Assembly: GCA_028386065.3 (NCBI GenBank) | Contig: JAKUCV010007335.1 | Location: 1-64,000 of the forward strand | Direction: 5' to 3' | Length of the DNA: 64,000 nucleotides | From: Turnera subulata | Lineage: Eukaryota; Streptophyta; Magnoliopsida; Malpighiales; Passifloraceae | Shown: positions 21,944 through 32,622 of the stretch, piece after piece | Numbering within the stretch: the stretch's first letter is position 1 | How the letters are laid out: every line of letters starts with the position of its first letter | The notes under the pieces: model-generated | What the model saw: the letters and a program-made list of their open reading frames with translations, nothing else | What the model was told of the DNA's origin: nothing | Databases searched by the model: none | Program-made: the position numbers and the translations under genes

Positions 21944-22075
21944 TCACCAGGTTTTGACACATAGTATTTTTGAGTTTTTTCTTTATTGTCATGTGGAAGT
22001 TTTTGCCTCACCAGGTTTTGACACATAGGACTTTTGGTGTCTTTCTTTATTGCCATATGAAGGATTGTAGGTGTA
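21944..22075 (+). repeat. Short tandem duplication
   Basis: CCTCACCAGGTTTTGACACA occurs twice (about 21944 and 22007), each followed by a similar stretch with TTTCTTTATTG, so about 64 bp are tandemly duplicated. Confidence 0.6.
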
Positions 22076-22095
22076 GTGTTTTGATTGGCTATAAT

Positions 22096-22720
22096 TGCAC
22101 TAGTGAAAACACTTTTGTGTGGTGGGATAATTGGCACCCCCAGGGACCTCTTCATCTATTAGATCGTATTCCTCAAACAAAAATCCCAAGCTAGGCGAAG
22201 GTGAGTACTTTGATTTCTGAAAACTCTTGGCTCTGGCCACATAGCCGAGTTCCTCTTATTGCTAATCTGCAACAAATATGAGAATCCTCTATCGTTCCTT
22301 CTACCAGTCCTGATCAGGTCTATTGGATTCTCTCTCCTTCTGGAAGATTCACGATTAAAAGTGCTTGGCATTATTTCAGAGCCAAACGGCCTTGTGTCCT
22401 CTAGTTCAAATTATTATGGTCCATGGGTTTTCTTCCCAGACACAGCTTTATTTACTGGTTGGTAATCTTGGATCGTCTTTCTACTCGTGACAGATTGCAA
22501 TCCTGGGGTGTTATAACTAATACTAGTTGTTTATTATGCTCTCAAGCAACTGAATCACGTAATAACCTCTTCTTCTAATGTCCCTATTCTGCAGAGGTTA
22601 ACTATAGGGATGCAACGTTTATGTGCCTTTTGTTTCACATTGATTTCCACATTGTAGCCTTTTGGTCTCTTAGTATTGTCTTAAAACAGTGTACATATTG
22701 TTAGGGAGGTTTCCCTAACC
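22096..22720 (+). pseudogene. LINE ORF2 C-terminal remnant (zf-RVT)
   Basis: Translation across frames gives ENTFVWWDNWHPQGPLHLL, then SPSGRFTIKSAWHYF, then LPRHSFIYWLVILDRLSTRD and CLLCSQATESRNNLFF. These correspond to NTFFWWDSWLPRGSL, SGKFTVKSAW, IPRHSFIAWLAILDRL and CLFCPHPDETRDHLYF of the larger LINE. Several stops and shifts are present. Reverse transcriptase and endonuclease are absent. Confidence 0.85.
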
Positions 22721-22766
22721 AAGTTTTATGTAATGAGAAATTAATTTGATTCTCAAAAAAAAAAAA
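22096..22766 (+). mobile_element. Strongly 5'-truncated LINE with target duplication
   Basis: A perfect 16-bp duplication, TTTGATTGGCTATAAT, flanks the insert at 22080-22095 and 22767-22782. The 3' end carries an A run at 22755-22766. The 670-bp insert holds only the last part of ORF2 and the 3' untranslated region. The family is the same type as the LINE at 1987-4489, with opposite orientation. Confidence 0.93.
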
Positions 22767-22782
22767 TTTGATTGGCTATAAT

Positions 22783-23370
22783 GATAAGAATAAAACTCTT
22801 ATTTATTTAAACTTAATGCATATGATAATTACAATTAAACTAATAAGATAATATTGATCTAATAAGAATTATATTAGTTTTAGATTGATAAACTTTACAA
22901 CTGATAAGATAATATTATTATTGAAAACTAACATTTTTTTGTTTCTTATCGTGTATCTTTTTAAATATTTCTTCTCCATTATCTCTCTTTATATACAGAT
23001 ACAGTCTTTGTTTGTAATACAATTTCTCTATTTTTCATTCATTCTCTCTTACTCCTGCTTTTTTGTTTCTATTTGCACTACACAAGGTCTAAATACAGTC
23101 TTTGTCTGTGTGTGATACAGTTTCTCTATCATTTACTCATTCACTTCATTCTTCATTTATTTCTATTTGCTTCTTTGTTTTATTTCTATTTACATACGTA
23201 TGAATATTGATATAATATTAAAATTATTTTGTCTCTCTTAATTAAACATCCTGTTTACCTTTATATTTTTTTATTTTTCAAATCTATTTTAATTATTTTT
23301 TATTTTATTTTGTTTGTGCAGGAAATTAATTAGTAAACAAGCCCGTAAAATCAACAGCAGTCAGCAAGTA
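22783..23370. other. AT/CT-rich intergenic region upstream of F-box gene 2
   Basis: No gene is seen. A phrase ATACAGTCTTTGT followed by a TTTCTCTAT stretch and a CATTCA run is repeated at about 23000-23060 and 23092-23150. Confidence 0.4.
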
Positions 23371-23471
23371 AGCTATATATATATATCAGGCATCCGAGTC
23401 TCTATCCCAAGAAACCCTAGCAACAACAACAAAAGACATAGCCATAGGTGTGCTCTCTAGTCAATAATACA
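23371..23471 (+). promoter_or_regulatory. Conserved 5' flank of F-box gene 2
   Basis: A TATATATATATATC run at about 23375-23388 is followed by AGGCATCCGAGTCTCTATC and CATAGCCATAGGTGTGCTC, which match 15165-15250 before F-box gene 1. The shared leader suggests the same core promoter and 5' untranslated region were duplicated with the gene. The match stops upstream of about 23371. Confidence 0.6.
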
Positions 23472-24608
23472 ATGGCAAATCTTACATTACCTTCGGTAAT
23501 TGTGGAAGAGATACTGGCGATGTTACCAAACAAATCTATTCACCGATTCAGACAACTCTCCAAGTCATGGTCCTCTATCTTGGTAAGTTCAGAATTCCAC
23601 AAGTTAAGAACTAAATCTTCACCGCCAGCAACCAACATCCAAAAGATCCTTCAATGTTCTGCTGTTAATGATGGCTATGCTATTCAATCCTTAGGTTGTC
23701 TTGACGGTGGAGAAGATCCTATCTGGCTATGTTTTCCGACAGAGAAGTACATGCGTTTGTTGGGATCATGCAACGGATTAGTTTGTGTGGCAGTGCGTCA
23801 TAATCAGTCAGGCGTTGATCAGATAGTTGTTTGGAATCCTTTTACGGGCATCTATAGAAAATTGCAGGATATTAATGATTGCAGGGTCTGTGCTTATGGT
23901 TTTGGATATGACTCTGAGGCGGATGACTACAAGGTCTTTATAGCGACGAAAGCAGGTCCGGATGGGGTTAAGGTTGAGATTTTCTCACTGACGACAGGTT
24001 TCTGGAAGGAGGTGGAAACAACTGATCCTGGCAAAGACGTGGAATATATCCCAGACGGACATGAGGTGGGCCTATTCTTGAATGGAGCACTTCATTGGCA
24101 AGTCTTGATTGGTGGCAAAACAAAGATCATAGCTTTTGATTTGGCCAACAAGAAGTTTTATGATGTTCCCCCGCCAGTGTTGCCGGATGGATATTGTGAT
24201 AAAGTGGGAAACAGAGGATTGGGAGTTGTTGGAGAACATCTCTGCATATATTTGGTTTCAAAAAGCAATGATGTGGTGAGGGCTGTTTTCGTGATGAAGG
24301 AATATTGCAATGGGGAATCCTGGGTTTCTTTTTTTTTCTATTCTTCTTCTAGATATGCTAATGGTTTTGTATATTCTGCGTCGGACTTCAAACCACAAGC
24401 TGTCAGTGATGGAGGATACATAATGATACTACTATTTTCTGGAGAGGTTCAACATATACTGAAGTGGGATAGTCTTAATGAAGGTGATGCATATCTAAAT
24501 TTCAAGGAGAAAAAGATGAAATCTTCCGAATACCAGATGGCCATGCCGTATACAGAAGCTCTCACCTCTCCATATCCTTCTCTTGAGATAAAGCAATTGC
24601 AGCTTTAA
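23472..24608 (+). CDS. F-box protein 2 with F-box-associated (FBA) domain, CPR1-like
   Basis: Intronless frame of 378 residues. I choose the ATG at 23472 (MANLTLPSVIVEEIL) because it aligns with the start of gene 1; the upstream in-frame codons begin at a GTG and are not needed. The F-box is at residues 4-44 (VIVEEILAMLPNKSIHRFRQ). The FBA domain follows, with WNPFTGIYRKLQDIND, YGFGYDSEADDYKVF, VEIFSLTTGFWKEVE, GALHWQVLIGGKTKI and a conserved C-terminus MPYTEALTSPYPSLEIKQL. It lacks the 12-residue duplication of gene 1 and has KAGPDG where gene 1 has a shorter loop. The predicted role is SCF substrate receptor; the substrate is unknown. The frame is intact. Confidence 0.92.
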   Translation: MANLTLPSVIVEEILAMLPNKSIHRFRQLSKSWSSILVSSEFHKLRTKSSPPATNIQKILQCSAVNDGYAIQSLGCLDGGEDPIWLCFPTEKYMRLLGSCNGLVCVAVRHNQSGVDQIVVWNPFTGIYRKLQDINDCRVCAYGFGYDSEADDYKVFIATKAGPDGVKVEIFSLTTGFWKEVETTDPGKDVEYIPDGHEVGLFLNGALHWQVLIGGKTKIIAFDLANKKFYDVPPPVLPDGYCDKVGNRGLGVVGEHLCIYLVSKSNDVVRAVFVMKEYCNGESWVSFFFYSSSRYANGFVYSASDFKPQAVSDGGYIMILLFSGEVQHILKWDSLNEGDAYLNFKEKKMKSSEYQMAMPYTEALTSPYPSLEIKQLQL

Positions 24609-25129
24609 CCAACTAGACACATTGAGGTGGGTTAATTAAGAGCCTGAATGGTACCTCTATTAATCTGGCACCTCAACTTTATTGCTTGTAGTGACTATTG
24701 CATTATCTATAGAAAATTAGTTTTTCGTTTTCCTGAGAGGATAAACTTTATGCAGCTTAGGGGAATTCTCCGGGATTGTGTTATAATACAGCAGTCCGTT
24801 CCAATCTCTATCACTAGCTTAATTTGTTTTGTTCTTGTCGTGCTGTGTAAATTACCATCGTTGGCTTATCCTTCCAGGAGATTGCTTGTGATGTTATTGC
24901 ATGTACTACTCTATTTTTCTATACCAACAGGAACTAAAAATATTGGACTAAGGTGGTGTTGGTCCAAATCCTATGCGGCATGGTTCCGTTTAAGTAAGGT
25001 TTCGGGTTCGTGTCGTTGTATATATGTGCTGAAAATTTCCATTGAGAGACTCATGACCCACTATAACCTAATGCATGACGCGGATCAATCCAGATTATTG
25101 GTTGGAATATTAAGTGTTGTAAGCCCTAT
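24609..25129 (+). other. 3' flank of F-box gene 2 with a tRNA-SINE relic
   Basis: 24609-24955 matches the flank of gene 1 (from 16450). About 24958-25025 contains a tRNA-derived stretch ending in a B-box-like GTTTCGGGTTCGTGTC; the gene 1 counterpart is at 16800-16900. A 168-codon frame here is a chance frame over untranslated sequence. Confidence 0.5.
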
Positions 25130-25540
25130 GGTGTCAGAAGATTTTTTTGCCTAGTGGTTCGGACTGGCTGTCATGGATTATCATCTTCTATGCTACTGTT
25201 TGGAGTGTGTGGTTGAGTATAGGAGCAAACTGGTTTTTGAACAGTTTGCTGTAGATTGGGATAAGGTTTTTGACATTGTTTTACTGAGAGCTCGTGCATG
25301 GATCAAGGCGAGAGAACCTTTGTCTCCTTTTAGTCTGTCTGATGTTCTTATTTGTTTTGATAGTGTAAAAATGTGGCGAGGTGTCTCTTGTAAGCTCTCC
25401 TTTGTCTAGTCTCTGTATGTTTCTGTACTTGTGGCTCTCTTTCTGGTACTAGATATGTAAACGGAGGTCATTACTCAGATGACTACTTTTACTATTACTA
25501 TCATCAATAAAGTCTCGGTTATATATATATATATATATAT
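25130..25540 (+). mobile_element. LINE 3'-end fragment
   Basis: The frame at 25173-25409 ends the way plant L1 ORF2 proteins do: VVEYRSKLVFEQ, WDKVFDIVLLRARAWIKARE and FSLSDVLICFDS. It is followed by about 120 bp of untranslated sequence ending TCATCAATAAAGTCTCGG and then a (TA)n run (25519-25540). No reverse transcriptase is present. No target duplication could be defined because of the simple repeat. Confidence 0.75.
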
Positions 25541-25549
25541 ACAAAATAT

Positions 25550-25892
25550 AGCCTCTTCTCACTAGCTTTTCAGTTTATATTGAGGGACTCCTGTAATTCA
25601 TATTTGCACTCCCATGAATGATAGTGACTGCAACTTTGACTTGCTTCGTTGCTTCTGTCCTTACCCTTCTCCTCCCACTTCTACACACTTTGAATATTTT
25701 TTGGCGAAAATATAAAAATATATATATATAGGTAGAATAACTCATCAATGTTAATCCATTATTTGTCAGGATTAAGCATGGGTCAATTCCACAATGGGCT
25801 TGTAGAACCGACATGAAGATCCTATATATATCAGGCATAGGAGTCTTTACAAAAAGATTTTAGCGATAGGTCTTCTCTCTTGTCTATTTACA
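25550..25892 (+). repeat. Dispersed F-box flanking block, copy C
   Basis: Contains GAGGGACTCCTGTAATTCAT, then GTGACTGCAACTTTG, TTTGTCAGGATTAAGC and ACATGAAGATCCTATATATA, all shared with block A (14900-15180) and mostly with block D. It leads directly into the broken start of F-box copy 3. Confidence 0.75.
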
Positions 25893-26700
25893 ATAGCAAA
25901 TCTTACATTACCTTGGGTAAATAGTGGAAGAGATATTGGCGTTGTTATCCAGCAAATCCATTCACCGATTCAGACAAGTCTCCAAGTCATGGTCCTCTTT
26001 CTTGGACAGTTTAGAGTTCCAGAAGTTGAGAACCAACAAATCCACACCGCCCGAAACCAATTTGCATAAAATCCTCCAATGTTCTGCTGTTAACGATGGC
26101 TATGTTATTCAATCGTTAGGTTGTCTTGGCGGTGGAGAAGATCCTGTCCGGCAATGTTTTCCAACAGTGAAGTACATGCATTTTTTTGGATCATGCAACG
26201 GATTAGTTTGTGTAGCAGTACGTCAAAATCAGTCAGGAGTTGATCAGATAGTTGTCTGGAATCCTTTCACAGGCATCTATAGAAAATTGCAAGATATTTG
26301 CATCAAAAACAGAAAATGAAAATTGCAAGATATTGATGATCGTAGGATCTGTGCTTACGGCTTTGGATATGACTCTTCGGCGGATGAATACAAGGTCTTT
26401 ATAGCTACGAAACCAGCTAAGGTTGAGAATTTTCTCATTGAGGACAGGTTCCTGCAAGGAAGTGGAAACAACTAACCCAGGAAGAGACCTGGAATATACC
26501 CCAGAAGGACAAGAGGTGGGTGTATTCGTGAAGGGACCACTTCATTGGCACATCTTGATTGGTGGAAAGACAAAGATCATAGCTTTTGATTTGGCCAAGG
26601 AGAAGTTTTATGATGTCCCCCTACCGGTGAAGGAGGAAAACAGTGATAAAGTTGGATACGAAGGACTGGGAGTTGTTGGAGAATATCTCTGCATGTATAA
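25893..26700 (+). pseudogene. F-box/FBA copy 3, broken and cut by a CACTA element
   Basis: Aligned with genes 1 and 2, the start codon reads ATA (25893-25895). One base is inserted near 25920 (GGTAAATAG against GGTAATTG), a stop TGA sits at 26317-26319, and one base is inserted near 26428. Otherwise the protein is clearly recognisable: MLPSKS-type F-box, DPVRQCFPTVKYM, WNPFTGIYRKLQDICIKNRK, GPLHWHILIGGKTKIIAFDL and EGLGVVGEYLCMYN. At 26701 homology ends exactly where CACTACTAGAA begins. It carries the same 36-bp duplication as gene 1, and the TGA arose inside it. About one third of the coding region is missing downstream and is not found beyond the transposon in this window. Confidence 0.92.
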
Positions 26701-27150
26701 CACTACTAGAATACAGCTGATTACTCACGGATTTTTTGTGAAATTTCTCCCCGTCACTAATAGTGACGGATTTTGCATCGATTTGAGCCAAGTCCTAATT
26801 TCAAGCGAGAACAAGGGTTTGTGACGGTTTTAGCGAGGGAAATAATCCGTTACAACAGATTAGTGAGGGATAAGGCAATGGATTTTATTTCCCTCACAAT
26901 ATCCGACACTAACCATTACCCGGGAAACCCAAGTTTTTCCCGCCCCCTTCGCGCCTTTCCCAAATGTGCTTGTGAGGGATTTTCCCGTTGCTAATTTGTA
27001 ACGAATGTTTATCCGTCACAATTAGTAGCGGAAAAATCCCTCGCTAGCGGTGTGCTCCTGTGACATATTTGTGAGGGTTTTTTGTTCGTGGCAGTTTGTG
27101 AGGGTTTAAGTTTCCGTGACAATTAGCCACGGAAAAATCCCTGGCTAATA
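26701..27150 (+). repeat. CACTA left TIR and subterminal repeat region
   Basis: Short motifs around CCGTCAC/GTGACGG and TTTGTGAGGG recur about ten times on both strands. In CACTA elements such subterminal arrays bind the TNPA-like protein (family knowledge). A leader region follows and ends near a pyrimidine-rich stretch at 27180-27240. Confidence 0.7.
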
Positions 27151-27529
27151 TTTAGTATATAAGTCAGTTTACCCTAGTTTTTTCCTTCATTCCTTATTCT
27201 TCCCTTTTCGTTCTTGTTTTCGCCTTCTGCCTCTAGCTACCTTCCAAATCCCCAAAAACCACCCTTCCTCCACGAAATCCTCGAATCCCCACTTAAACTC
27301 CGTACATCCTCTCCCAACAAACACCTAGCCATCACTAATCAAATCCCTAAATTAATCTGCATATAAGTAAACCCTAATTCCAAACCACACCACACCACAC
27401 CCGCCTTCACTCCTTCTCTGTCGCCTTCACTCCTTTTCTCACAATGAATTGGCAGTAACAGACGGGAGAAGAAACTAGATCGTGGAGAAGAAGGAACCAA
27501 ATTGGCTACAAGCTCAGATACACTTCGCA

Positions 27530-27900
27530 CTGCTTTACTGGTTTGTTGGTTTAATTCTCATTTTCCAGCACTGCTTGTTGTTGTTTCTGTATTTTGGTTA
27601 CCTGTCTATCTGATTCGCCCTGAAATGGGTTATCTACTTTTGATTCGTCATTGTTGTTTCTTCACTCGCAATAGTTGTTCGTTTGATTCTTATTTTCCTG
27701 CACGGCTTGTTGTTGTTTTGGTTGTTTGATTACTTGCCTGTTTGATTCACTCTGAAATGACTTGTCTGCTTGTGGTTGGCCATTGTTGTTGCTTCACTTA
27801 CGATATAGTTGTTGGTTTAATTCTTATTTGCCTGCACTGCATGTTGTTGCTTGTATGATTTGACTACTAGAATGTTTGTATGGTTTGTCTACTTTTGGTT
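27530..27900 (+). repeat. Tandem repeat, about 128-bp unit, in the CACTA 5' region
   Basis: Three diverged units begin near 27541, 27670 and 27798. Each has TTGTTGGTTTAATTCT or a variant, then CTGCACTGCTTGTTGTTG and a GATTC...CTCTGAAATG stretch. No coding function is seen; the stretch is probably intron or leader of the transposase gene. Confidence 0.65.
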
Positions 27901-28017
27901 CGCCTTTGTTGTTGTGTGCTCTGGATAGTATACGGTTGTGGTGGTAGGTTGTTGTATAATTTTGATGTTGTTTAAGTTATGTGTGTTTCTGTGATGATGG
28001 TTTAAGATAAGCACCAC

Positions 28018-28590
28018 CGTAAAGGCAAGGTATATCAGCTGGAATACTTGAGGTTGCGGGCTACTGGTCCAAAGTGGAGCTAGACTCCGGTACCACACGT
28101 CACAACGCAAAGTACCTGGCCTAATGCGGTCGTGTGTGTCTTTGCAGTGTTAATAACATTGTTTTCTGTTTCCCACAGTAGGATTTGGTATCAATATGTA
28201 TGCTGGTTGAACTGAAGAAGGTGAATGCCCTGTTGAACAAAAACTGATAAACATCGTTGAGTATATAGCAAGCATGAAGAAAGGTAAAGTTTATTGCCTC
28301 GGCTCTTCAATTACAAAGTGTGTTAATTTGGTGATGTTATTCTTAATGCTGTCTACATGGTTTTTTGACTACATAAAGTTGTGGTTAACTAAACATTGTA
28401 GTAGTTATTTGTTATTGTTTAAGCTATGTGTGTTTTTGTGATATGTGAAATTTATGTACAACCGTAATTGGCCAAGGTATATCAGCTGGAATACTTGAGG
28501 TTGCGGACTACTGGTCCAAAGTGGAGCTAGACACCGGTACCACACGTCACAACGCAAAGTACCTGGCCTAATGCGGTTGTATATGTTTTT
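28018..28590 (+). repeat. Pair of about 125-bp direct repeats before the transposase gene
   Basis: Copy 1 (about 28020-28145) and copy 2 (about 28465-28590) share GGTATATCAGCTGGAATACT, then GGTCCAAAGTGGAGCTAGAC and CGGTACCACACGTCACAACG with very few changes. The segments between are also partly similar (GTGTGTTTCTGTGAT against GTGTGTTTTTGTGAT), so the duplicated unit may be nearly 440 bp. Confidence 0.8.
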
Positions 28591-28686
28591 GCCTCAACTC
28601 TTGACTTAAAAAGTGTATTAATTTGGTGGTGTTTCATTTAATGTTGTCTGCATGCTTGTTGAAATATATTAATTTGGTTCACAGGT

Positions 28687-31600
28687 ATGGACATTCGTTG
28701 TAGGCGTAGTTGGATGTATGATAGGCTAATGCCTAATTGCAGTGGGTATTCTCCTCAGTTCATTAATGGTATAAATCAATTTGTAGATTTTGCATGTAGG
28801 CAAGAACAATTTAGGGCTGATAGACAACTTAGGTGTCCTTGCTCTAAAAATAGAAATACTAAGTTGCTTGACCCTGATATGGTGCTTGAGCATTTGATGA
28901 AATATGGGTTCAAAGAGAACTATTGGTATTGGACTGAGCATGGTGAGTTTAAACCAGTTAGTTCTAGAATGGGTGAGAGTTCCAGTAGTGCTAGGTAGTG
29001 GGATAATGATTTTCCCCATAATGCTTATGAGTAAATGGTTTATGATGTTGTAGGTCCTACTGGATTTGGTGGTGAGTATGATAACAATGTGTATACAGAT
29101 AATGTACAACCCCAACATGGTGAATCTGCCCAATTTTTTGACACCCTAAATTCTGCCCGCCGCCCTTTGTACCGTAATTGTTCAACCTTTTTAGAATTGT
29201 CCATCAGTGTCCAGCTTATGAGTCTGAAAGCTGATTACAACTTACCACAGGGTTGTGTTGATAGAATTTGTGATGTCATTAAGAGAGTTACACCTAAAGG
29301 TGATTGTGTGCCGAATAAGTTTTATGAGACAAAGAAGTTGGTTAGGAAGTTAGGCCTCCAGTCCACTACATTTGATTGTTGCAAAAATAGATGTATGTTG
29401 TTTTATAAGGAGGATTCTGCATTGACAGAATGTAAGTTCTGTGAAGAACCTAGATACAAACCACTTAGTGAAGGAGGGAGGTGAAGTAAACTAGTTCCTT
29501 AGAGGAGGATGCATTATTTACCTTTAATCCCTAGGCTTAAAAGGTTGTATGCTTCTGTTAGGATAGCTGAAAGTATGACATGGCATCATACTAATAGAAG
29601 AGAACCAGGGGTCTTGTGTCATCCTTCTGATGGCGAGTCATGGAAACATTTTGATAGAACTTACCTGATTTTGCTTCTGAACCTAGGAATGTCAGACTTG
29701 GCTTGTGTGATGATGGTTTCAATCCTTTCAATAACAATGACAATCCTTTTTCTTGTTGGCCTGTGATTTTAACACCCTATAATTTGCCCCTAGAAATGTG
29801 CATGACAACACCCTTCGTGTTTCTTTCATGTTTGATCCCTGGACCACATAATCCAAAGTCTAGAATAGATGTGTATTTGCAGCCCTTGATAGACGAGCTT
29901 CAATTGTTGTGGCAACATGGTATCCAAACCTATGACATTTATACAAAACAAAACTTCCAGTTGAGGGCTGCACTTATGTGGACAATTAATGATTATCCTG
30001 CATATGGCATGCTGTTAGGGTTGAGCACGGCTGGTAGGTTAGCTTGTGCCATTCGTATGGATAGAACAAAGGCATTTAGGCTAAAGTATGGGCGTAAAAC
30101 TTCTTGGTTTGACTGTCATCGTCAATTTTTACCACTTGACCATGCATTTAGAAGAAACACAGATGCATTTAAGAAGAATGTGGAAGAAACCTCAACACCT
30201 CCTCCTAGGCTAGGTGGGGATGAAGTTTGGGAGCAGGTAGCAAGCTTGCCTAGAGTAGTTAAAATGCTATCAGATTTTGGAGATTTTTGGGGTTATAGTG
30301 AAAGTCATCATTGGACCAAGAGGAGTATTTTCTTTGATTTACCTTATTGGCATACCCTCCTGGTTAGGCATAATTTAGATGTTATGCACATAGAAAAGAA
30401 TGTCTTTGACAATGTCTTCCACACTGTCACAGATAACAAAAGATAGAACCAAAAACAATCCAAATGCTCGGCAAGATTTGGCATTGCATTGTAGGCGGCA
30501 TGAATTGGAGTTGAAGGAATTACCCAATGGTAAATTTGGCAAACCTAAAGCTAAATTTACATTAACATACTAGCAACGTATAGATGTCTGCAATTGGGTA
30601 AAGGAGTTGAGACTCCCTGATGGATATGCTTCAAATTTAGGTAAATGTGTGGATGGGAAAATGCCAAATTCATTGGTATGAAAACCCAAAACTGTCATGT
30701 ATTTTTTGAGCGTTTGCTTCCCACTGCATTTAGTGCATTGCCACAATCCATATGGAAGCCATTAACTGAGTTAAGCTTCTTATTTCGAGACTTATGTGCT
30801 ACTGAATTGCATGAGGATAAGTTGCTACAAATGGAGGCAATCCCAATCATTCTATGCAAATTAGAAAGCATATTCCCCCAGCATTTTTTGACTCCATGGA
30901 ACATTTACCAATACACTTGGCATATAAAGCAAGCGTTGGAGGGCCTGTCCATTATAGGTGGATGTACCCATTTGAAAGGTAAATCCAAAAACTTTAGCTT
31001 AAGAACAGTAGTGACTTAGGTTTTTAAACAAATTAACTTTACCTTCTATATCATTTTAGATTCTTACATGACTTAAAGGGTATGGTAAAAAACAGAGGTA
31101 GACCTGAAGGATCCATTGCTGAGGCTTTTTTGGCACTAGAGTCTTCATTTTTTTTTTCCTACTACTTTGAGTCTAATGTATCAACAAGACTTAGTAGAAT
31201 TTCAAGGAATGAAGACACTGGGTGCCCAATTCCAAAGCAGCCCTGTATCACCATTTTCCGGCGAATAGGAAGACCTGATGGTAGTAAGACTACTCGTTAC
31301 ATGACTGATGAAGAGTATGCTGCAGCACAACTTTATGTACTCATGTATTGTGATGAAGTACTGCCATTTGTGAAGTAAGCTCTTTTGCTTTTTTACTCTT
31401 ACAATAGGATTTTTATCTTAGAATCCATGATCCACAGTTGTCATTGCAATTACAATAACTGTTTTGTAGGATATACGAGCAAGCAATGTATTACCATTAC
31501 CCAAACATCTCTGAAAAATATATTTAGTTGTCCGTTGAGGAACATTTTGTTTCTTGGTTTGATACGTAATATTAATAATTGTCCAATCAATTGAGATGTC

Positions 31601-32503
31601 TCAATTTCTGGACAATCTATACAGGCTAATGCTAATCTCTCTGTGCTTAGGTATCCAACCCGGAAAACATGGTACAGGAGCAGCAACTTAGAGACTTGGC
31701 ATGGGTTCCAAGTAAGAAAGTTTTTGTGTAGAAAAAGTACTATATCAATGGTTATATTTTCCACACAAAAAAAATAGGCAGAGGGTAGGAAAACTGATAA
31801 TAGTGGAGTTTATGTAAAAGGGGAGGGGTCTAGTGAGTACTTTGATGTCTTAGAGGAAGTAGTTAGGCTAAGATACAGAAACAAATAAAGAGTTGTGTTG
31901 ATCAATTGTTCCTGGTATGATTTTGTATCTAAAAGGGGTATTAGGGTGAATGAACAATATGGGATCATAGAAATCAATCAACGTAGAAAATACCCTAAGT
32001 TTGACCCATTCATACTAGCTTGTCACGCATACCAGGCTTATTATATGCCTTATCCTCGTGGAATTAGAGACAAAGTAGATTGGAGGGTTGTTGTTAAGAC
32101 AAGGCCTAGAAGTAGAATAAATACAGATCACAACACTACTCTTGTATTTCAAGAATCTGAATTGGCAGGCACTAGTAACAATGACATAGATGTTGACCCG
32201 GTTGGCCCATTATTTGATTGTAATGTAAACTTTGAGGAGCTTGATGGCAATTGGAATCTGGATGAAGACCTTCACAATGAAGCTGTGGAAGAGGAGGAGC
32301 AGGAGGAGGAACGGGAAGATGTTGATCATGAAGCAGAAAGGAATGAAGAGGATGAATGGAAGATGGTGAAGATTATGAAGACTATGACAATGGCTTGCAT
32401 CATAATGAAAATGATGGCTCAGTTGATGATGATGACATGGACATGTATTACAGTGAAGATGATGATTCCAGTGAAGAAGATGGCATGGATGACAGTGATT
32501 TAT
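28687..32503 (+). pseudogene. CACTA TNP2-type transposase (Transpos_assoc, Transposase_21, DUF4218, DUF4216)
   Basis: Domains appear in the usual order across several frames. Transpos_assoc: 28687-28998 (RSWMYDRLMPNCSGYSPQFI, RCPCSKNRNTKLLD). Transposase_21: about 29380-30440, with CKFCEEPRYKP, DGESWKHFD, DVYLQPLIDELQLLWQHGI, RAALMWTINDYPAYGMLLG and LPYWHTLLVRHNLDVMHIEK. DUF4218: 30645-31378 (LPQSIWKPLTELSFLFRDLC and RGRPEGSIAEAF). DUF4216: 31895-32130 (KRGIRVNEQYGIIEINQRRK). An acidic tail is shifted out of frame near 32360. Stops at 28996 and 29482, a frameshift near 29660, and many more after 30446 make it inactive. The zinc-binding cysteine pair after GRLAC is also altered. Confidence 0.9.
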
Positions 32504-32622
32504 AAATATTTATGATGTTCACTCATTGAAATTTCTATGCTTTGAAGTTTTGTTATTTGTTTGATATTTTAATTAAAATGACTATGTAATGACTTACTGA
32601 CCAAACCGTTGTCTTCTTTTAG

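Noticed and set aside
24648..25154. 168-codon plus frame after F-box gene 2
   Set aside because: It lies in the duplicated 3' flank, has no recognised domain, and the matching flank of gene 1 has no equivalent frame.
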